Assembly (NCBI GenBank): GCA_014773175.1
Contig: VXCM01000959.1
Coordinates: forward strand, 128,796-192,795
DNA length: 64,000 nucleotides
Reading direction: 5' to 3'
DNA from: Lucifuga dentata
Taxonomy: Eukaryota > Chordata > Actinopteri > Ophidiiformes > Bythitidae
The translations under genes and the position numbers were made by a program. Positions 13,199 to 25,000 of the stretch are shown one piece after another (the first letter of the stretch is position 1; each line of letters opens with the position of its first letter). Under the pieces are notes generated by a model. It was not told the DNA's origin and made no database searches. It saw only the letters and a program-made list of their open reading frames with translations.

Positions 13199-14160
13199 AC
13201 GCCACTTTTATGAAGTTGCCCCTCCTCTGCATGCCTGAGGGGCCCTGCAGGCTTCTTTGTGGACTGCTTGTTGATTTTAGTGTGACTGCACTGGTCTCCG
13301 TAGATGTCGTCTTTGTGTTTAATAGGGCAGCACTGTTTTAGGCATCTTGTCAGCAGCTGAGCTAATGTGAAGAACAGCTATGAAGGATGTTGTCTGTGCA
13401 TACAGCATGTCTGCAAGTTGACTTCTGAGAATGTTATTTCCCGTCTTCAATTAAATGTTTTTTTTTTCTATTTATCTGTACATTATCAAAGGACATATAT
13501 TATTTTAGCACTGCTCTGTGAAAAGCTTAATTATTGAAGTATGTATGTGTTTTTAAAGTGAGTTTTTGTCTATTTTATGTACTGTAATATGTCCTGCTGA
13601 AGAATGTACCATTTCACTGACATACCTCTGGTTTTTGAGAATGGCTTCAATATAGAATGCAATACTCTGTAAAATTGCTTATGTGCCGTTAAATGTTTAA
13701 CGAGAAGTATTTTAGCCTTACGGTCATAGATTATTAAGGAGAAATGATACCAGAAGTGTGGTTTATCTTCTCTGAAGATTGGTTTTGCAGAGATTGAACA
13801 AGATATTTCTTAGAAAAATTGGCAATTCTCAGTTTATTCATGGAAACATTATACTGCACCACCTTATCCAGTGTTCTGCAAACTTAAGATGTCAGGTAGC
13901 ATCTTCGTCATAATGGCACAGAGGTTCTTTAATTTTTACATTTTGACCTGAGTGTTAAATTCTCTTGAGTACTTTGATTTTGACCAAATAATATGCACTT
14001 TAAAAGTGTCACGTCAGGCTAGTCATCGTTGTTTCATTCTGCCCTTCATTATAATATCATGTTCTTGACCAGCTAATCAAAGTCAGTTGTTTAAATTTTA
14101 AATATGTTTTTTTTTTAAAGGTTTATTGGGTCCAATTAAAGAATTGTTGGTCAATGAGTT
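13199..14160 (+). other. tmem30a: tmem30a 3' UTR (candidate)
   Basis: AT-rich sequence after the TAA stop. ATTAAA variants at 13450-13455 and 14135-14140 are possible polyadenylation signals. The length is inferred from the second signal; usage cannot be read from DNA alone. Confidence 0.45.
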
Positions 14161-14723
14161 GGTGTTATTTGTATTGTAATCTAGTTGTCTAGCATCATTG
14201 TCCACCGTTTGTAATCAGTAAATTATAAATGCTTCATTGAATTTGTCAGCAGAGTCTAGGCAGCTTTCCAGGCGGACTATCAGCAGCAGGGCCTGCAGAC
14301 AGACTAAAAACATAGTGAAGGAAAAACAGAAACTTTTCCAGGTACGGAAGTCTCCTCAAGGACAAGGACACCATCTGTGAACCTGTCATGGCCTCCCATT
14401 ACTACCTGATATTTGTGTTAGTATCTGACCCTCTGTCAGTTCCAGCTACATGTCTGAGTAGGAGGTGGACTCTTGTGATCTGCAGGAATTTAGGAGATTG
14501 AAATTTATGAATTCAGGAGGAGTTTTAGGAATTTAGTCTCTTGGTTCTCTATGCTGATCCACTCCTGATTTAGTTATTTAGGTGCAGGCAGAGGAGGGAG
14601 AGATGGAAAATATGCAGTGCTAGGCATCTTGAGAATGACTGGTTTAGTCTTTATGCCGTTTGAAATGATTAAAGCCTATGTTAAAGATGTAAAGTGGAGA
14701 TTATGATATTTATTAATTTCTAC

Positions 14724-15280
14724 ACTACAGGCCAGAAGTTTGAGGCCACCCCAGATAAAAATAAAAAAAATCATCAATTCACTGTTTTACAATTTGCTTT
14801 GAAAGATGGAATGGTAATTCTCTTTCTTCATAATTCCTCTAACTTGGACCAAGTCTCTAGCTCTCTCTCCTCCAAAACCACCCCCATGTTTTACATTGGG
14901 GGGGGGGGNGGGGGGGGGGGGTTGCAGAGCAATAGCATGAGCAGATTGTGTACCAAGTTAATCCCAAAATGATCTGGGAGAAGGCAGACAGCAGCTATTA
15001 AATAGAATGTTGAAACACATAAGCAAGGGAGTTTGGGCAAGGGAGTTGGAACACAACTGGAGTGCCAGTGCACTAATACAGACTGAGCATGCCTTCATTA
15101 AAAATCATTTCTTAAGCCAGCTACATAATGTACTCTTGTTGACAAATTCTTCTCGAAAACTAATTATATTTATATTTTTGTCATTTCCTGTGCAACAAAT
15201 TGTAAAACAAACAGCATATTGATGATTTTTTTTTTTTTTTTTAAGAATCTGGGGGTGGCCACAAACTTCTGGCCTGTAGT
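14724..15280. mobile_element. Tc1/mariner-type non-autonomous element with long terminal inverted repeats
   Basis: The left end begins TACAGGCCAGAAGTTTGAGG at 14726. The right end at 15250-15278 is its reverse complement with one or two changes. Similarity continues inward (ATCATCAAT, TTTTACAATTTG), so the inverted repeats are roughly 70-90 bp. Both ends lie on TA, the usual Tc1/mariner target. The interior (about 550 bp in all) has no transposase frame and holds a poly-G/N tract. Family assignment is inference from the TA ends and inverted-repeat structure. Confidence 0.75.
14898..14920. repeat. poly-G tract with an N
   Basis: G run interrupted by N at 14909, inside the inverted-repeat element. 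The true length is unresolved. Confidence 0.9.
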
Positions 15281-16018
15281 ATATGTAATATTTTAGCTGA
15301 TTTATGAGACATTGTTGGCGTGCCATATTTAAAGCAGTGAGGCGAAGTCACAATAGCTCATTGCAAATGCACTAAACTGATGTACCTTTGTCGTGACCTT
15401 TAAGTAACTTTGTGCTGGTTTGACTTGTATTTTAAAAGTTAGATTTAATATGTCAGTATGTGTATTGAGTTAAATAATGTTAGCTGTAAGAAATGATAAT
15501 TGATAATGTTAACGTTTCTATTTTATTCCCAGGTTCTGGAGATAGAAATTAATTTTATCTTCAGTGTAGCCTGACAGATAAGTATGCATAAAGTCATTGT
15601 ACTTCAGGAATATTCAAGTGACTGTAGGTTGTAGTTTGACTGATTAATGCATGTAGGCTGCTAATTACAAATCCAACAAATCACTGCTGCAATGTAGCAG
15701 GCTTTGCTGATCCCTGCTAATTACCTGAGCTGACACATGGCTCATCCTTGTTTCTGAATTGCAGAGCAAGTACTGCTTCATTGTGTAACAAGTCATCATG
15801 GTTAACAAGAGATGAGCTCCATTTATTTAAATGGTAAGTTTGCCAGCAGACTGTGTAAATTGTCTTGGGGAAACATGTCAATAGGGGTATTAGGCAACCA
15901 CTTATGCAAACAGTTAATTAGACTGTCATAAATTATATCTATGGAAAGAAAACACAAAGTAAAGATTTAGTTAGGGCTGTTTTTGGTAATGATAAAATCT
16001 TCTTTGCTGTCTGAACAG

Positions 16019-16084
16019 GAGGATAAGAGTATGCCTGGCCATCTGAAGGGTGGGTCAACGGATGCTCTGCTGTACAGAGCCACA
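16019..16084 (+). pseudogene. cox7a2: cox7a2 exon remnant (cytochrome c oxidase subunit 7A2)
   Basis: A good acceptor (TTTGCTGTCTGAACAG) is followed by 22 codons, from GAG to ACA, reading EDKSMPGHLKGG then STDALLYRAT. This matches the central part of COX7A2 (ED..IP..LKGG..DALLYRAT), the nuclear-encoded small subunit of mitochondrial complex IV. After RAT the frame reads VDMFI and stops, where the family has a conserved membrane segment. I could not find the upstream exon (ENKVPEKQKLFQ-like) or the C-terminal exon (TAY..YQL-like) between tmem30a and col12a1. The position and strand match COX7A2 in the human gene order. I infer a decayed duplicate whose functional copy lies elsewhere. A live gene with diverged flanking exons, or a weak donor GTGGAT at 16085, remains possible. 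Confidence 0.65.
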
Positions 16085-16385
16085 GTGGATATGTTTATAT
16101 AAGCTGTTTAGTGCTGTAATACCCAAGAAGCCACAGTAAAACATGATTGTCACATAGGACTTTGTCTGATGAAGCAATCATTCACATACTGTATGTTATA
16201 CAATTCTCTGTTATGCAGATTTGTAATACAGGAGATTATTTTTCCTGTCAGCAATTGTAATATATACACTCATAGTTCATTATTTATTGATTGTACAGGA
16301 GACGATAAACAATAAGATCTCACAAAATTGTTTTACTGCAACTTGTTTTTTTTTTTTTGTTTTTTTCTGCGTGTGTCTGTTTTGA

Positions 16386-16400
16386 GCACTAGAGGGCGCC
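16386..16400 (+). promoter_or_regulatory. CTCF-like motif (candidate)
   Basis: GCACTAGAGGGCGCC resembles the vertebrate CTCF core CCACTAGGGGGCGCT. It lies between two genes with very different expected expression, a plausible boundary position. Motif match only. Confidence 0.35.
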
Positions 16401-16949
16401 CAAAACCAACACTTATCCCTCGCTGTTCTCATGGTGTTCGGTAGATGGATTGGGTACTTCGTTTTGCCTAACACACGTTGTATTTTATAATATGTTTTAT
16501 AATAAAGTTTAAAAAACAAACAAACAAAAAATATAACCACGGTGAAATTTACTAAATACCAATAGATGATTTTGGACTTTTTTTTTTTTTAAAGCATATT
16601 GAAAGTCTAAGACGGAAGAGCCTTGATGTGATACCAACATATTATAAAAAAAAAAAAAAGATAATTTCCAGTTTTAGATTTATTCAGTTCTTGAATAAAA
16701 ATACACTGAATAACTTGAGCCTGTTGCGCTTTAAAATATTTTCCCATGAGTCTTTGTCTTGGCATCTCGTGGCTGTGCTGTGTAGTCACATTGGCTCTGG
16801 AAACTCATCAAATCTCCAAACCAAAAGAATGCAGGAAAAAAAAAAAATGCTTTTTCCAAACAGTGCATCCTTCTAAGCGGGGGACATACATCAACTGGAA
16901 GCCAGAGGTTTCGTAACAAACCCCTATGATGGCAAATTGAGAGTTGGGA

Positions 16950-17160
16950 ACTGCCCCCCTATTAAGTAGCCGATGGTGGAAAGATTCTTCCCATTTGGAA
17001 AGAGGCTTTTCCTTCTTGACATCTGCTGACGGAGCTTCCAGTAGCCAGAGAGGAGAAAAGGCTCCAGCCACAGCTCCTGAAGTTTCTCTGCTACTCTTCA
17101 CAGAGGGAGGCTTCCAGCAGGCTGCTCTCATCTGCTCTGCTCAGTTTTGGGGTTGAATAG
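16950..17160 (+). promoter_or_regulatory. col12a1: col12a1 promoter / untranslated first exon (candidate)
   Basis: A locally GC-richer stretch between AT-rich flanks ends with ATAG followed by GTGAGT at 17161, a strong donor. The next acceptor in the chain is at 18811, before the signal-peptide exon. COL12A1 has an untranslated first exon in other vertebrates. The start site is not visible, and the assignment is inference from position and donor. Confidence 0.4.
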
Positions 17161-17330
17161 GTGAGTTGGTTGACTTTTATTTATTTTGAAAAAGTTTTTA
17201 TGACATATTTTCTCCAAAACTGCTACTTTATTTCACTAAATTGGGCAGTTTTGATTTTTTTTTTAGCAATTTTTTTTGTAGCAATCATACAAGATGCGTT
17301 TTCTAATCAAAATAGATTTTTCTGTAGCCT

Positions 17331-17521
17331 TTTTTTTTTTTTTTTTTNTTTTTTTTTTTTTTTTTCATTTTTAAGATATACTAAATGACCCAGGAAAGAT
17401 CAGAAAGTAGAAGCAGTTGTCTTTTTTATTTTTAAAGATAGCCTAATTAACCCAGGAAAGAGGAAAGATCAAAAAGTAGAAGCTCTTGTCTTTTTTTTTT
17501 TTTTCNTTTTTTTTTTTTTTT
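17331..17521. repeat. poly-T tracts and imperfect tandem repeat
   Basis: Two T-runs with Ns at 17348 and 17506 flank two similar units, about 17366-17427 and 17428-17490. Each unit contains an ACCCAGGAAAG block and AAGTAGAAGC. Confidence 0.8.
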
Positions 17522-18102
17522 GCAGCGGCAGTGTTTCATTACCACATGGAAATAAACCAGGACATTGTTCATGGAAGAAATGGCCATGTAGTGTTTTCAG
17601 CAGCGAGATAGAAACATTGTGGATTATGTTTAATTTCTTTAAATGCAATGCGCTGCTTGTGCCCGAGGGGCCAAGAAGAAGTTCCAGTGACCCCTGGAAC
17701 TGCAGTTATGGTCCTTGCGCACCAGGCGGGGCGCACAGCCTGCAGTAATGATGACTGATGCGGGATAGGTATTGTGTGGGGGAGGGCAGGTTTACTTAAA
17801 AATCCTTAATAAGAAAGAATAATCGGAGAAAATGTTCTCATGAAGTACATTTACAGAGGTGAGGTATTAAAGCTATAACTCTTAACTGATTTCCCTAATT
17901 GAATCCATAGCAGTAATAAAGGGGAAGAAACAGATTAAGAGAAACAGATAAGTTAAGAGAAGTTTTAAGCTTTACTTCAATGTGCTTTGTCTAAAGGGGC
18001 TGCAATAAAGATGCCTCTAATGTTTTATACATTCTGGAGTGTAAAGGAATAGATTGTAGCAAAACCTCAAATTCTAAAGAGAATAAAACCTGATGATCTC
18101 AC

Positions 18103-18175
18103 AGGTGAAAAACAAAACAAAACAAAACAAAACAAACAAAAAAAACAAACCAAAAAACAAAACAAAAAACCATTA
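18103..18175. repeat. (AAAAC)n-type low-complexity array
   Basis: AAAAC units, several degenerate, in the intron before the col12a1 start-codon exon. Confidence 0.85.
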
Positions 18176-18811
18176 AGTCAATACTACACACCCTAAACCC
18201 AGTTTCCGTCAGATGACACAGTGAGTCCTTTTCTTGGCTGGTCCTGAGCAGTACTAACGCTCTTCAGAAAGTAATTAAGAAAATATAATATGTTTGCTCT
18301 TGAGCTATTTTATTACAAAGTGAGCCACAGGAAATATTTATGTCAAGACAGAAAGAAATGGATCTGTGGTTAATTAAACACAAATCAAAGTAAAAGCAAT
18401 GTTGTTGAGAATGTGTTAAATGTTTTCTTTTTTGTTCTTTTTTTACTTAGTAAAATGTGTGCGTACTTGCATGTGCGTCATCTGAGTGCAGCAAGGTGTG
18501 GCACTCCTTGTAAGGGAGTCTGGATGGATCTTGCAGTTTTTGCCTTTATAGTGGAAAGCAAAGATAAAAAAAAAACAAAAAACAGATGGAATGAATAAGG
18601 AATCCATATTTAAAAAGTTAGAGCAATCAAGACCACTATTACTTAAACCACACATAGTTTATGTACTTGTATTTTGAAGGCAAAGTGGTCAAGCTTCCTT
18701 GAACACAGCGGTAAATTAGACATGGATTTGTCATTTGGCATGTGGTTGCCAGTTGTACTGCACTGATAAAGTGAGCCTTGACTTGAAAGTGTTTTCTCTC
18801 TCTGTCCTCAG

Positions 18812-18918
18812 ATTGATTGATGTGCTGGTGACTCTTTTACTGCCAAACATGAAGACAGGGCTGTCACTGGCCACTGCTGCACTCCTTGCAGCTCTCATAT
18901 CGTCCATAGATGCTCAAG
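18812..18918 (+). CDS. col12a1: col12a1 exon: 5' UTR end, start codon and signal peptide
   Basis: The acceptor CTGTCCTCAG ends at 18811. The start codon ATG at 18849 has an A at -3. It opens 23 codons: a basic start (MKTG), a hydrophobic core ([16 protein letters not shown]) and a DAQ end that suits signal-peptide cleavage. Donor GTAAAA follows at 18919, phase 1. A four-codon upstream frame (ATG TGC TGG TGA, 18820-18831) precedes it in the same exon. Confidence 0.93.
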
Positions 18919-18959
18919 GTAAAAGAAACCACCACGCCTCAGTCCACTCATACTGTCCC

Positions 18960-19002
<43 letters not shown>

Positions 19003-22000
19003 TACCCCTCTCCCTCTCTGTCTTCCTTCTCTTATATCTTTCTGTTGGTTGTTGATGTTACAGTGATTAGTAATTCTATTTGATCATAGAGATTCATCAC
19101 ATGGAAACAACGTAATCACTATCTGTATCAATCGCCTGAATAAAGTTATTATTTTGTTTTCTTTTATTAGTATATACTGCATTTACTATATATCTGTGTG
19201 ATGTTTTGTGCTACTGACTAATTCTGATGATTGTCTTTTATCTCTCACTTGTATTTTATCTTTAAGCTTTTGTCAGATTTTTGTATTCAAATTTGCTTTT
19301 ATACAAAAGCCAAATCCAGATCCTGTTTGTATTACGGCTGTAATTTAATTGATTTAAACCAATAGTTCAGGAGTCATTTTCTAATCCTGATTTGGCAAAA
19401 ATAAGACACCAAGTACACAAAACTTTATTTGACTTAATTATTTCCAATTAAATGTCTTTAAACAAGCATGCACATGGTAGAACAAAAGCCATTTCATGGC
19501 TAAATGTTTTATGGCAGGGCTGTTGCGGTTTTTAATTTTATAATGTCAAGTCTCTTTTTCCTAAACAAAACCTGGAACATGCAGTCCTTGTAGTTGTGCA
19601 TAAAAATGTGAGATCACATACTTCAGAATTATCAAACATATTGAAGCTGTACTTGTCCAATAACAAAAAACAATCAGCAATATGCAATAATAATGCATAG
19701 TCAATATTAATGGCACAAAAAGTAATAGGTCTCATTTCATCAGCCTGTACTTAAGTTAAACACTTATATAACTGTATTTTGTTGCTTTCTGCATCTGATT
19801 TTGGGTTTATATTTCTCTTTTTTGTAATAGTAGTTAAAGTCTATTTAAATATCTTGCATGTTATATGAGCAAATTTTTTTAAAAAGCCTTTAAAATCTTT
19901 CACTGGTTTTGGCTGAGTGACTCATATTAATTTCATATGCAAACATTTTAGTCCAAATAATGGCAAATATGGTATGGAAACGTTCAGATTTTTTTCCTCC
20001 TGAAAAACTCTTTGGCGGAGAGAGAGGAATCTAACGTCTACTCTCATATATCTTCACTTAACGGAATGGAAAGATGAAATACGAGAATCGCAAATTAATC
20101 CTCAGACAGCACAAAGACAAAGAGCCTTTCTCGAGCTGCTTTGCGGGCATTCGCTGAAAACGCTGAGTTGCAATACATATGGAAAGTTAATATGCAATAA
20201 TGTTTAATGTCAGCACATGTTGTGGAATTACTTTGGCATCTGTCTTGCCTCTTTGGGAGAGTCAGTGTTCTTTCCTCCTCCTCTTGGTCTCTTCTGGCAG
20301 TAGCACAGCCAGAATAACTGGCTGGCTGGAGCCTGAGGTTAGTAACAGAACAGTAGCCAGACTCGGGCCCCTGGGAGCCACTGAGGTGTTCTTTATTAGA
20401 AACTGATGGGACAGACCTCCATATACGTGACAAGAGCAACCACAAGTTCCAGATAACATACCAGAAATTGTTATTACCATAAAACCAGCTTAAGGACGTG
20501 TGATCAAAGAAACTGGAGATCGAGATGCCACAGAAAAATATGGGAAAGGGAAACGTATCACTCGTGCGAGTGAAGAGTCACCGAACCCTTCTTCTGAATT
20601 TTCTCATCCACTGTGACGCTGTTTCACACCTCATTACTTTCCTACTTGCTGCTCCCACTCACGCACATACTATACAAACACCCACCCACGCACACAGTTC
20701 CACACCCCTTACCGTTTTGTGTTGGAGATGAGTACTCACGGAGAAATGAGGGGGAACCTGGCCCATCGGGGCTCCTTGAGTTGAAAAGCCAGGTTGGTGA
20801 TCCTCCAATCCCCGTTTATTTAGTGGGCTCCTATTTGTCATCTGCCTGTGCATTCAGTGTGTCCCAAGCTCTGGCTTCCTCCTCCAAGTGTATTTTAGAA
20901 TGATATTCTTTCTTCCCGTGTCCATATTTTTCTACTTAACAAGCTCCTGATCCATTACTATCTTCTTTGCATGCACACCTATCATCATCACTATCCTGGT
21001 CTGATATCACAAGGGATGAATTAAGGCCTGACGAGACCTACAAGTCATTGCTAACCTCATTAGCCTCTGGAGTTTTCTCCCAGTATTTGGTTCATTAAGT
21101 CTCCTTTACACACTTTCTTATATTTCACTGTGTCACTATGAATCAGTGTTGTCATGGAACATTAATTTGCTGTTGAGGCACATATCTTTTCTGCAGAGTC
21201 ACCCCTAACCCATTAAGAAATAAGTGTAGTTGGTCTTGACGATGATCACCCTTCCAATAACACATTTGACTCGACTTGATAAACTAATTTAAAATCATCT
21301 AAAAATCATCAAAATCATCTAAATGATGCACTAAATGCTAACACTCATCTTCCACTTTAACTTTAGTCTTATTTCTAACAGCTTACCAATGTTGCATGCC
21401 AAGAATCTATAAGAAAGGATATCATTTTAAAATATGTTTGTCATCTGTCTGTGTGGTCCCAACTGTACATGGAAATTACCGTCCAGCCAGTCAAAGTTGT
21501 TGAGCCAAACAACTTTCACATGTACATGATGCATGATGCTGTGAAGATGTCAGCTCGATGTGAAGATGTTCTTGTCAGATTGTATATGTTTTCCTGTGTT
21601 TATTATTTTCATGTACACACTTTCTCCACTGTTGTATCTCTGAACAGTCTTTCACTTTGAGTGTCCAAAGCAGTTTAATCCCCTCATGCCTTCTTGCGCT
21701 GCCGATGAAAAAGTACACAAGAGTCTCCAGTGACAAATTGTGTATTCTTTTTGAGAGGTTTGCAATGGATGTATGCCACTTGTGTAATGAGTCTTAACTA
21801 TATAAACAACAAAGCACATCTCGTCTTTGAAATATGTTTATATACTATGTATATATAACATATAGTGTTAAATTTTTTTCAAGAGTTACTACAACAACTA
21901 CCTGGCAACCTTGATTCCATTGTATAATCAGTAACTTGAGAATGAAATCACTGTTAAATTTTTGTAATACTGCGATCAGTTTCATCATGAAGTTTAGTTT

Positions 22001-25000
22001 GTGGTTGGGGCATGCGTTGTAATGACTGCACTCAGCATGTGTTGGATGGTTCACTCAGTGTTTGCACTTTGGTCAAGTTTGTGTGGAGTTGTGCACATGT
22101 CGTGTATGCCAGTGCTTGAGTTGCTGGCCATTTTGGTTTTGCAACTCAAACAAGTGCCATTTTGCTCCAAAATGGCTTCTCACACCTCCTATGTTGTTAT
22201 GTTTTCTTTATTCGTCACCTTCACAAATGGACAGCGCTATTTGCCTGTGCCCAACAACGAACGAGGCCACTTCAGTAATGAAGTGTTTGTCGTTGGGATA
22301 AATGTGAATGCCTGTTTGAAGATGCTTTACTTTGATTTGATCATAAACATAAGTGGACATACATACCTTTATGTTTGCTATGGTTTAACATTTTCCCCTC
22401 ATGTTTGCAGTGGAACCCCCCTCAGACTTGAAATTTAAAATTCTAAATGAAAACACAGTGGACATGTCATGGACGAGACCCTCGTCAACGATACAGGGCT
22501 ACAAAATACAAGTTACATCAGACACAGGTTAGTGTGGAGTTAGCTTATTGCTGAAATAGACATTGTACTTAGGTATTATTGTGGATATACTATCTATTCT
22601 GCCGATCTTGTACATTAATGCTAAATCTTTCCCTCTCTCCTAGATGAACCAGCCAGAGAGTTTAGCCTCGATGCTTATGCCACTACAACCTCAATCACTG
22701 ATTTGACCCCTGATGTAGACTACTCAGTGTCCATAAACTCCTATTATGGCTCAGAGGAGAGTATCCCCATCTTTGGACAACTGACCAGTAAGTGCACGTT
22801 TGCATATGGGTTGATGGATAGAAAGGGTTTGGGATTGTTTCCAGATTTCTTCAGCAGTAGTTGTGGTTTGATTAGATTTGTTGCTCTGTGAATTCTGACC
22901 AAACGTTTCCATTTTTTCTCCTGTTCCTTTTAACACGGAGAATAAAAAATGGCTTCTAAAGCAGTGTGAAATGTTCACAACACAGATCAATTCATCCCAC
23001 GGAACAGCTTATATTGTATAGCATTTTCATCTAACCACACGACAGTGAGGGATACAGGGCAGAATCACATCTGTTTTCTCAAGTTTGAATTGCTCACTGT
23101 TTATAACTAATGTAGCATTAAGATGTGTGTTTGTGTGCATGTGGTTTTGATTCTGTCAACCTGGTTTTATGATGTGTTGATTTTCTTGCCTTTTTCCGCT
23201 ATGAAAAAGCACATTACATAGGGTGGTAATGTGCGCTGCTAACTCTGCAAGTGTTTCCTGTGTTTCAGTCCAGTCCAGTAACACTAGCGAACGAGTCAGG
23301 AGGCCACAGTCAGATGCAATCAGTGAGTATGTTTACTGTGCTGTCAACCAAAATCTGAACAAGGCCTGTCCTCCACACAGCTTTCCAATTCCCCTGCAGA
23401 TTCTTTTTTTTTTTCTTAATAATTTTTTTTCCACACGACTCCCATCATAATATTTTTTTCCTGTGGAATAATTTTGTCAGGCGTACATATTGCCTTCTGT
23501 TGGACTGTCAGCGGGAAGCAGAAGGGATTCTGACAGTGGGTAGGAAGAAACATATTGGTTCTTTTAATTGAAACCAGCCTGCACATCAGAAAAAATGATA
23601 GAAAGGCTTGAAGCTAAGAGTCAAGGATTCTCTTATGTGTCATGGGGTAAGGAGGGGGGTAAAACAGCCACTTTTAACGCTCCCAAAATTTCCAGAAATG
23701 ACGTCACTGTTGTACCACCTAGGTGCCGGAGTGTTCCCTTAAACTGTGACAATGATTACAATTCTCAAACTGTCCTCTGCTCAGATCTTGACATCTGCCT
23801 GTAACAAGTGACAGGGACACATGGTCACTTTTTCCCTTTTCCTCCCCCCCCTTTTTTTGATTCTTTTACTGGAAACTGAACCAATAGGTCCANCTTTTTC
23901 CCTTTTCCTCCCCCCCCTTTTTTTGATTCTTTTACTGGAAACTGAACCAATAGGTCCAGATGCTCCTAAATCCTTATTTATGCAAACGCTCATAGGACTT
24001 CTTTCACTGCCACCTTAAAAGTATGACTAAACCCCTACTTTGATGCCTTCATTTTCAATAGTGGGTCAGAGAACTTTGGAAAAAGTAGACACTGCTTGAA
24101 GGATGAGGCTTAAGAAATGTGAGGAACAGAATTTGGAGTTAATGAGACCTAGGGGAATAAGGATTAAAGTCCATCCATATAAGCTCTGCCAATTATATCA
24201 ATAGCGTCATCTCAAATGTTCCAGAGAATTTAATTTATGACTTAAAGCCATTTAGGATTTAAAGGTAAAAAACTGAACTTTGCTTGTGAAACTTTTGCAG
24301 ATTGTTTAGTCTGCTAAGCCACATTTTTGTCTCCATCTGGTGGAATGACTATACCAGCCCACTGTTTGGCACAGGTTGATACTTCCTTTGATGTCAGAAT
24401 GCATACCTTTGAGCTGTCCAACTAACGGTCAGGGATTCTATTTTATTTAGGTACTTATAATGAGAAATGTGCCAGTGTAAAAAATATTATTCCATGACCA
24501 AAGTATGGCAGCCATACCTTGGTGTCTTATCTTGCAGGCCATATTCTATAGACACAATTATCATGTCTATAGACTATAGTCTATCTATAATGACATCTTT
24601 CGTGTTTCTACAAGTAATTCCAATATATCCTGAACTGCTTCTAATCAGGATAAATCAACACTGTTTCTGTTGTATTTTTTTCTTAAAGTACTTCATTTTT
24701 ACATGGTTTTATTACTCGTTGACTGACTGTCCTCCTTGTCTGCCCTCTGTCTGCAGAGTGTTCAGTCAGTGCGATAGCAGATTTGGTGTTTCTGGTGGAT
24801 GGCTCGTGGAGTGTGGGCAGAGAGAACTTTAAACACATCCGTAGCTTCATCAGCACCTTGGCGGGAGCTTTCGACATTGGCGAGGACAAGACCCGAGTAG
24901 CCGTGGTTCAGTATAGTACAGACACTCGCACAGAATTCCCCCTAACCCGTTACACCAAGAGAGGAGAACTGCTTCAAGCCATCAATTCCTTGCCATACAA

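Larger units (their letters stand above)
14161..16950. other. intergenic region between tmem30a and col12a1
   Basis: Besides the inverted-repeat element, the cox7a2 remnant and the CTCF-like motif listed separately, I see only AT-rich unique sequence and short A or T runs. Confidence 0.6.

Noticed and set aside
16085..16102. Continuation of the cox7a2-like frame (VDMFI then stop) as a true C-terminus
   Set aside because: The family ends with a conserved membrane helix after RATM; this tail lacks it and would give a truncated subunit.
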